Shown here one piece after another: positions 1 to 3,783 of a stretch of DNA of 6,099 nucleotides. The DNA is from Microthrixaceae bacterium. GTDB taxonomy: Bacteria; Actinomycetota; Acidimicrobiia; Acidimicrobiales; Acidimicrobilacustridaceae. The stretch spans positions 1 to 6,099 of the forward strand of contig CANGMY010000097.1 in the NCBI GenBank assembly GCA_947455015.1, written 5' to 3'. The notes under the pieces were generated by a model, which saw only the letters and a program-made list of their open reading frames with translations, made no database searches and was not told the DNA's origin. Made by a program: the position numbers and the translations under genes. How positions within the stretch are numbered: position 1 is the stretch's first letter; each line of letters opens with the position of its first letter.

Positions 1-1
1 C

Positions 2-556
2 ATGCCCGCCGGCTTACTCAACAAACTTTCAATCCGGGCGTTCAACGAATTGTGGTTCCGCAAAGCTCCCGTTGAGCGACGCGACGAAATTCAATCGATT
101 CCCACGTTCTTCCACCCGCTCGACATGGTTCGCGGTTGGAATCGCATTTACGGACCAGCTGGCTTCCTGCAATGGCAGTTCGTCATTCCGTTTGATGCAA
201 CGAACACACTCTCCACAATTGTTGAAGAGATCAGTCAATCCGGCTGCACATCATTCCTTGCGGTCCTGAAATCATTCGGCGAAGGGAACGCGGCGCCACT
301 TTCGTTCCCGGCTGGCGGCTGGACACTCGCCCTCGACATTCCCGCTGGAGTCCCCGGACTCGGCCCGCTTCTCGATCGCCTCGACGATCTTGTTGTTGGT
401 GTCGGCGGTCGCATCTACCTCGCGAAGGACAGTCGTGTTCGTCCCGAGCTCTTGCCACAGATGTATCCGCGACTCGATGAATGGAAAGCGATTCGCGAGC
501 GAGTCGATCCCAACCGCAAGATTATGAGTGACCTCGCCCGACGTCTCGGACTGTAA
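2..556 (+). CDS. dprE1: DprE1-like FAD-dependent oxidase (decaprenylphosphoryl-beta-D-ribose 2'-oxidase family), C-terminal part
   Basis: The 184 visible residues match the C-terminal substrate domain of DprE1, the flavoenzyme that oxidises decaprenylphosphoryl-ribose to the 2'-keto form on the way to the arabinose donor DPA. Family landmarks are present: FFHPLD (36-41), WNR (46-48), LQWQF (56-60), LKSFGEGNAAPLSFP (89-103), GGRIYLAKDSR (135-145), MYPRLDEW (154-161) and a C-terminal SDLARRL. Lys90 and Lys142 align with Lys367 and Lys418 of the M. tuberculosis enzyme (numbering from memory). The FAD-binding N-terminal domain, roughly 270-280 residues, lies left of the window, so the ATG at 2 is probably an internal Met. 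Ala110 replaces the Cys387 equivalent and Phe37 the Tyr314 equivalent. The gene converges on coaE with a 6-bp gap. The family match is strong. The exact substrate is less certain, because an organism without mycobacterial arabinan could use it for another polyprenyl-pentose. Confidence 0.85.
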   Translation: MPAGLLNKLSIRAFNELWFRKAPVERRDEIQSIPTFFHPLDMVRGWNRIYGPAGFLQWQFVIPFDATNTLSTIVEEISQSGCTSFLAVLKSFGEGNAAPLSFPAGGWTLALDIPAGVPGLGPLLDRLDDLVVGVGGRIYLAKDSRVRPELLPQMYPRLDEWKAIRERVDPNRKIMSDLARRLGL

Positions 557-562
557 ACGCAA

Positions 563-1165
563 TCAGCCAGCGTTGCGCTTGGACTGAATCCAGGTCCAGC
601 ACTCGTCAATATGCCCCATCAGGTCCTCTTGCGAACCATCGTTCGGGACGATGAATGCCGCAACAGCTCGACGTTCTTCGCGTGTGGCCTGCAACTTCAT
701 CCGAGCACGCGCATCGTCGGCATTGAAACCACGGAACTCAACGAGCCGCTGCACTGCAATCTCAGGGTCAGTGTCGACGACGATGATGCCTTCGGTTTCA
801 TACGCCTTTGATTCAACAAGCAACGGAACATCGAGAATCACAACATTGTCGGTCTCGCGTTGTGCGTCGATTCGCCCGTCGATCGCTTCGCCAACTTTGG
901 GATGCACGATCGCGTTGAGTGCTTTCAATTGCTCGGGATCGTTGAACACGATGTCGGCAACAGCTTGACGGTTGAGCGTTCCATCTTCGGCAAGGATTCC
1001 ATCGCCGAAGTGTTCGACCATTGCTGCCAGCACCGCGCCGCCCGGCGACTGGAGTTCGCGAACGACCAGATCGGCATCAATAACGATCGCGCCACGACGA
1101 GCGAATTCCGCCGAGACCGTTGACTTTCCCGAACCAATACCGCCCGTAAGACCAAGTAGAAGCAT
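563..1165 (-). CDS. coaE: Dephospho-CoA kinase
   Basis: This enzyme catalyses the last step of coenzyme A synthesis, ATP-dependent 3'-phosphorylation of dephospho-CoA, in the cytoplasm. The 200-residue product has the normal CoaE length. The Walker A loop GGIGSGKS is at residues 8-15. The DAD segment of the CoA domain follows (about 30-32), then NAIVHPKV near 84-91, the DVPLLVES strand and loop near 112-119, and the late pattern with RGF, a basic helix and a terminal PNDGS segment. The ATG at 1165 puts the P-loop at the usual distance from the N-terminus; I see no strong Shine-Dalgarno sequence before it. M. tuberculosis CoaE (Rv1631) carries an extra C-terminal UPF0157 domain, which this protein lacks. 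It follows rpsA on the same strand as in other actinobacteria, but a plus-strand LuxR-type gene lies between them, so it probably has its own promoter. Its 3' end meets the DprE1-like gene tail to tail. Confidence 0.96.
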   Translation of the reverse strand: MLLLGLTGGIGSGKSTVSAEFARRGAIVIDADLVVRELQSPGGAVLAAMVEHFGDGILAEDGTLNRQAVADIVFNDPEQLKALNAIVHPKVGEAIDGRIDAQRETDNVVILDVPLLVESKAYETEGIIVVDTDPEIAVQRLVEFRGFNADDARARMKLQATREERRAVAAFIVPNDGSQEDLMGHIDECWTWIQSKRNAG

Positions 1166-1247
1166 CGCCGGAACGTACCAGAGCGCGTCTCAATGTTTTT
1201 CCGCGCATTTCGCTCACACTTTTGCCAACCCGGCCGACAAGAAGTGC
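1166..1247. promoter_or_regulatory. Divergent intergenic region between coaE and the LuxR-type gene
   Basis: This 82-bp gap must hold the transcription starts of both divergent genes unless coaE is read through from rpsA. I found no pair of -35 and -10 hexamers with good spacing on either strand. The only A/T-rich spots are a short T run near 1195-1200 and a TTTT near 1220. The region is assigned from gene layout alone. Confidence 0.35.
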
Positions 1248-1508
1248 ATGACCAACACAGCGATGCACCCAACCCGTCCCGCCCTCACCGATTGGCGGGG
1301 TTATCCCGTCACCGTCACTCGCCGAGAGGAAGAAGTCCTCCAGGCCATTTGTGACGGCTGCTCAACGCCCGAGGTGGCCTCACGGCTCTACCTTTCGCAG
1401 AAGACCGTGAAGAACCACCTCGCGTCGATTTATCAGAAGCTCGACGCGCGCGACCGAACGCAGGCGGTTCTCACCGCGCTGCGTTTAGGGATCGTGCGTC
1501 TCGATTGA
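1248..1508 (+). CDS. Stand-alone LuxR/GerE-type helix-turn-helix regulator
   Basis: The 86-residue product is almost entirely one LuxR C-terminal (GerE) DNA-binding domain, at about residues 22-84. It opens with VTRREEEVLQ (23-32), has the turn region STPEVASRLYLS (39-50) and the recognition helix TVKNHLASIYQKL (53-65), and ends with the A-V-x-x-A-L-R-L-G helix. It has no receiver, PAS or autoinducer domain, so it resembles free-standing GerE (74 residues in Bacillus) and should bind DNA as a dimer without a built-in sensor. The start was set at the ATG at 1248. The frame stays open further left to 972, but that part is antisense to coaE and reads as Ser/Arg/Pro-rich shadow. An ATG at 1263 is the alternative start. 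Purines at 1239-1244 lie too close to the ATG to be a good ribosome site. The target genes are unknown; divergent coaE and convergent rpsA are the neighbours. Confidence 0.85.
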   Translation: MTNTAMHPTRPALTDWRGYPVTVTRREEEVLQAICDGCSTPEVASRLYLSQKTVKNHLASIYQKLDARDRTQAVLTALRLGIVRLD

Positions 1509-1528
1509 TCACCGGCCCAGGCCGGTGA
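1509..1528. terminator. Bidirectional hairpin between the LuxR-type gene and rpsA
   Basis: A perfect 8-bp inverted repeat (TCACCGGC at 1509-1516, GCCGGTGA at 1521-1528) with a 4-base loop CCAG fills most of the 23-bp gap between two convergent stop codons. It begins directly after the LuxR-type stop and ends 3 bases before the rpsA stop. No U-tract follows on either strand, so this is a non-canonical GC-rich hairpin of the kind often seen in high-GC actinobacteria. It could serve both genes as terminator or 3'-end stabiliser. Confidence 0.7.
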
Positions 1529-1531
1529 GAC

Positions 1532-2920
1532 TCACTCGGCGGCGTCGGCCTCTGGGGCAGGTGTCTCGGCAGCAGCTTCAGCAGCGGCTTCAGCAGAGGT
1601 CGGCACCGGCGGGATCGAGGTATCGCCCTGTTCGGCGTAGTACTCGGCCCATGCTTCCTGAGCTTCAGTGGTCTCGCCACCGATGTAGTTGCCCTCGGTG
1701 TCATAGGCGTGCTCACCGAAGTGCTCCTGGTACTCAGCAGCAACAACGCCACCTTCGGCAGCCTGCTTGATGGAAAGGCTGATGCGACGACGCTGAAGGT
1801 CGAGGTCGATGATCTTGACCCAGAGTTCTTCACCCGGCGTGACAACCTGCTCGGGAAGATCGACATGGTGTGCCGACATTTCCGAAATGTGCACGAGGCC
1901 TTCGATGCCGTCGCCAACCTGCACGAAGGAACCGAACGGAACGAGCTTGGTGACACGGCCGTAGACGAGTTCGCCGACCTGATGGGCGGTGGCGAATTCC
2001 TGCCACGGATCCTGCTGGGTGGCCTTGAGCGAAAGGCTGATGCGCTCGCGGTCGAGATCGACCTCGAGGACCTGAACGTCGATTTCGTCGCCAACCTGCA
2101 CAACGGAACCGGGATGGTCGACATGCTTCCAGGAGAGCTCGGAAACGTGGACGAGACCGTCCATGCCGCCGAGGTCGACGAACGCACCGAAGTTCACGAC
2201 CGAAGACACAACACCGCGACGGTTCTCGCCGGGCTTGAGGTTGGCAAGGAAGTCCTCGCGCTGTTCCTTCTGGGTCTCTTCGAGCCAGCCACGACGTGAG
2301 AGCACGACGTTGTTGCGGTTCTTGTCGAGCTCGATGATCTTGGCTTCGAGCGTGCGGCCGACATACGGCGCAAGGTCGCGAACGCGGCGCAGTTCAACAA
2401 GCGATGCGGGAAGGAAGCCGCGAAGGCCGATGTCGATGATGAGGCCACCCTTGACGACCTCGATGACCGGGCCGCTGACGACACCGTCTTCTTCTTTGAT
2501 CTTTTCGATCGTTCCCCAGGCACGCTCGTACTGTGCGCGCTTCTTGGAAAGAACGAGACGACCTTCTTTGTCTTCCTTCTGAAGAACAAGTGCCTCGATG
2601 ACATCGCCCATTGAGACGATTTCGGAGGGATCGACGTCATTGCGAATCGAAAGTTCGCGAGAAGGAATGACGCCTTCAGACTTGTAACCAATGTCGAGAA
2701 GAACTTCGTCGTGGTCAACCTTGACCACGGTGCCTTCGACGATCTGTCCATCTTCAACCTGCACCATCGATGCGGTGTAGGCATCGTCGAGCGACATTCC
2801 ACCAAGATCGTCTTCGATCACCTGACGCGGAACGTAGGTGCCGTCGGCTGAGAACGTACCCATACCTGAGGGTGCTTCTGCGACGGGTGTGGCTTCTTCA
2901 ATGGTGGACTGCTCGGACAC
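1532..2920 (-). CDS. rpsA: 30S ribosomal protein S1
   Basis: S1 binds mRNA on the 30S subunit and helps initiate translation. The 462-residue product has four S1 (OB-fold) RNA-binding domains at about residues 58-127, 147-210, 231-299 and 316-385. Domains 3 and 4 carry the clearest pattern, with NFGAFVDLGGMDGLVHVSE (243-261) and PFGSFVQVGDGIEGLVHISE (328-347), each ending in a RISLS strand. The acidic N-terminal arm (1-57) and the Ala/Glu/Pro-rich tail (about 433-462) look disordered. Four domains and a length near 480 residues are usual for actinobacterial S1 (M. tuberculosis RpsA, 481), against six in E. coli. The start is a GTG at 2920 with a purine stretch GAAGAGAGAA 5 bases upstream. A 118-bp leader separates it from the methyltransferase gene, which suggests its own promoter or leader control. 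The 3' end converges on the LuxR-type gene with a shared hairpin. Confidence 0.97.
   Translation of the reverse strand: MSEQSTIEEATPVAEAPSGMGTFSADGTYVPRQVIEDDLGGMSLDDAYTASMVQVEDGQIVEGTVVKVDHDEVLLDIGYKSEGVIPSRELSIRNDVDPSEIVSMGDVIEALVLQKEDKEGRLVLSKKRAQYERAWGTIEKIKEEDGVVSGPVIEVVKGGLIIDIGLRGFLPASLVELRRVRDLAPYVGRTLEAKIIELDKNRNNVVLSRRGWLEETQKEQREDFLANLKPGENRRGVVSSVVNFGAFVDLGGMDGLVHVSELSWKHVDHPGSVVQVGDEIDVQVLEVDLDRERISLSLKATQQDPWQEFATAHQVGELVYGRVTKLVPFGSFVQVGDGIEGLVHISEMSAHHVDLPEQVVTPGEELWVKIIDLDLQRRRISLSIKQAAEGGVVAAEYQEHFGEHAYDTEGNYIGGETTEAQEAWAEYYAEQGDTSIPPVPTSAEAAAEAAAETPAPEADAAE
1575..1596 (-). repeat. In-frame 12-bp tandem microrepeat in the rpsA tail
   Basis: The 10-mer GCTTCAGCAG (plus strand) occurs at 1575-1584 and again at 1587-1596, a period of 12 bp. 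It encodes the E-A-A-A-E-A-A-A-E stretch of the S1 C-terminal tail. Because the unit is a multiple of three, copy-number change would alter the tail length without a frameshift. Confidence 0.6.
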
Positions 2921-2925
2921 GAGGG

Positions 2926-2935
2926 TTCTCTCTTC
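2926..2935 (-). promoter_or_regulatory. Ribosome binding site of rpsA
   Basis: The minus strand reads GAAGAGAGAA, a purine-only stretch with a GAGAG core ending about 7 bases before the GTG at 2920. It is a partial match to the anti-Shine-Dalgarno complement and supports the GTG as the start. Confidence 0.55.
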
Positions 2936-2968
2936 GATGGACAGGAAGTAGGGGATGGGACAACTCCC

Positions 2969-3017
2969 CCACAGGCGCGAGGAAGAACGGCAAGGCTAGA
3001 CCCCTGTCCACAGGCGC
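2969..3017. repeat. Pair of 10-bp direct repeats in the rpsA leader
   Basis: CCACAGGCGC occurs at 2969-2978 and 3008-3017 in the same orientation, 39 bp apart start to start. The second copy overlaps the right arm of the palindrome at 3003-3014. The two sites flank the candidate -10 hexamer. The spacing is close to four helical turns, so they could be paired protein-binding sites, but they could also be chance in GC-rich DNA. Confidence 0.45.
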
Positions 3018-3038
3018 CGCCAGCCCGCAAACTGCAGG

Positions 3039-3782
3039 TCAGACCGTTGGACGGGTGGCCACGAGCAGAAACTCGGGCCGGTCAATCTCGGGAGTTCGGC
3101 GGGCGTACTCCCCGGGGGTCACTGACCAGACCGCATCGACCTGCAATCCGGCCCGAGCAGCGAGCAATCGCAGCTCCCGAGGGGTGAAACAGGTGGTCCA
3201 GAGGTCTCGGTTGGTTTCAGTGCCATCGGGGGCACGGAGCGGGGCCGATTCGTGATTCACGCCGGCATCGGGGTCGAAGGTGTCGATGTCTTCGAGCCAA
3301 CGGATCTGGAAATAGGACGAAAAGGCCGAAACGGCGATGCGACCGCCGGGCCGAAGGGCTCGGGCCATGCCGTCGAGCACCACGCCGTCCGGGTCGGGGC
3401 CGGCTGCGGCCGCTCCCCCGGCCAGGCCGAAGGCGCCTTGGCAGAGCGAGATCACTGCATCGAACTCGCCGTCGAAGGGAAGGGCTCGGGCATCGAGGCG
3501 TTCGAAGGTGGCGCCTTCGGGTGCCCCGTCTCGAGCGAGATCAATGAAGGTCTGAGCGATATCGACGCCGTGGACGGCGATGCCGCGCTCGGCAAGCGCG
3601 TAAGCGTGCCGGCCAGGACCACAACCAACATCGAGCACGCGCATGCCGGGTGTCAGACCAAGTTCGTCAACCAAGAAGTCGACTTCATTGGCCGTACCCA
3701 TCGTGAACGAATAGCGCAGGTACGAGGTTCCGAGATGATCGGCGATGCCCTCGAACCAGTGACCTTCGGGCGCGTCGCTCAC
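3039..3782 (-). CDS. Class I SAM-dependent methyltransferase
   Basis: The 247-residue product has a Rossmann methyltransferase fold. Motif I is VLDVGCGPGRH (49-59), the SAM ribose-binding acidic residue is Asp74 in VHGVDIA, the adenine-site segment is LDAR (96-99), the motif IV strand is FDAVISL (107-113), and the post-motif LRPGGRIAVS is at 143-152. The C-terminal part (TNRDLWTTCFTPRELRLLAARAGL, about 190-213) is typical of small-molecule methyltransferases of the Methyltransf_11/25 type. The substrate cannot be read from the sequence. I chose the GTG at 3782 because AAGGG lies 5 bases upstream of it and it follows the polA stop by one base (TGA-T-GTG). A GTG at 3812 would add 10 residues and overlap polA by 29 bp. 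Residues 121-133 form a Gly/Ala/Pro-rich insertion in unusually GC-rich DNA. Coupling to polA suggests co-expression, not shared function. Confidence 0.88.
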   Translation of the reverse strand: MSDAPEGHWFEGIADHLGTSYLRYSFTMGTANEVDFLVDELGLTPGMRVLDVGCGPGRHAYALAERGIAVHGVDIAQTFIDLARDGAPEGATFERLDARALPFDGEFDAVISLCQGAFGLAGGAAAAGPDPDGVVLDGMARALRPGGRIAVSAFSSYFQIRWLEDIDTFDPDAGVNHESAPLRAPDGTETNRDLWTTCFTPRELRLLAARAGLQVDAVWSVTPGEYARRTPEIDRPEFLLVATRPTV

Positions 3783-3783
3783 A

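Larger units (their letters stand above)
2921..3038 (-). promoter_or_regulatory. rpsA leader and probable promoter region
   Basis: The 118 bases between the methyltransferase stop and the rpsA GTG contain no gene. On the minus strand a TAGCCT hexamer (2998 to 2993) fits the TANNNT form of a -10 box, but no good -35 lies at normal spacing. Directly upstream is the palindrome CCTGT-GG-ACAGG (3014 to 3003). Nearer the gene, GGGGA (2951-2955) and TCCCC (2965-2969) can form a 5-bp stem with a 9-base loop in the transcript. Placement upstream of an S1 gene makes promoter or autoregulatory leader activity likely; the individual elements are weak calls. Confidence 0.4.

Noticed and set aside
556..577. 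Hairpin at the coaE / DprE1-like gene junction
   Set aside because: Only 5 bp with a 9- to 10-base loop, in two competing registers, without a U-tract. Too weak to call a terminator.
972..1247. N-terminal extension of the LuxR-type reading frame upstream to an ATG at 972
   Set aside because: The extension is antisense to coaE, rich in Ser, Arg and Pro, and has no domain. The conserved domain begins only after 1248.
1471..2187. Minus-strand open frame of 238 codons overlapping rpsA in another frame
   Set aside because: It is Ser/Arg/Pro-rich low-complexity translation of a shifted frame of rpsA, without any recognisable domain.
1709..2299. Plus-strand open frame of 196 codons opposite rpsA
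   Set aside because: It is a mirror of the rpsA codons. The four S1 domains on the minus strand explain the region, and the plus-strand product matches no family I know.
3004..3012. Possible DnaA box (CTGTCCACA against TTGTCCACA)
   Set aside because: A single site with one mismatch, in a palindrome upstream of rpsA. There is no box cluster, A/T-rich unwinding region or dnaA/dnaN neighbour.
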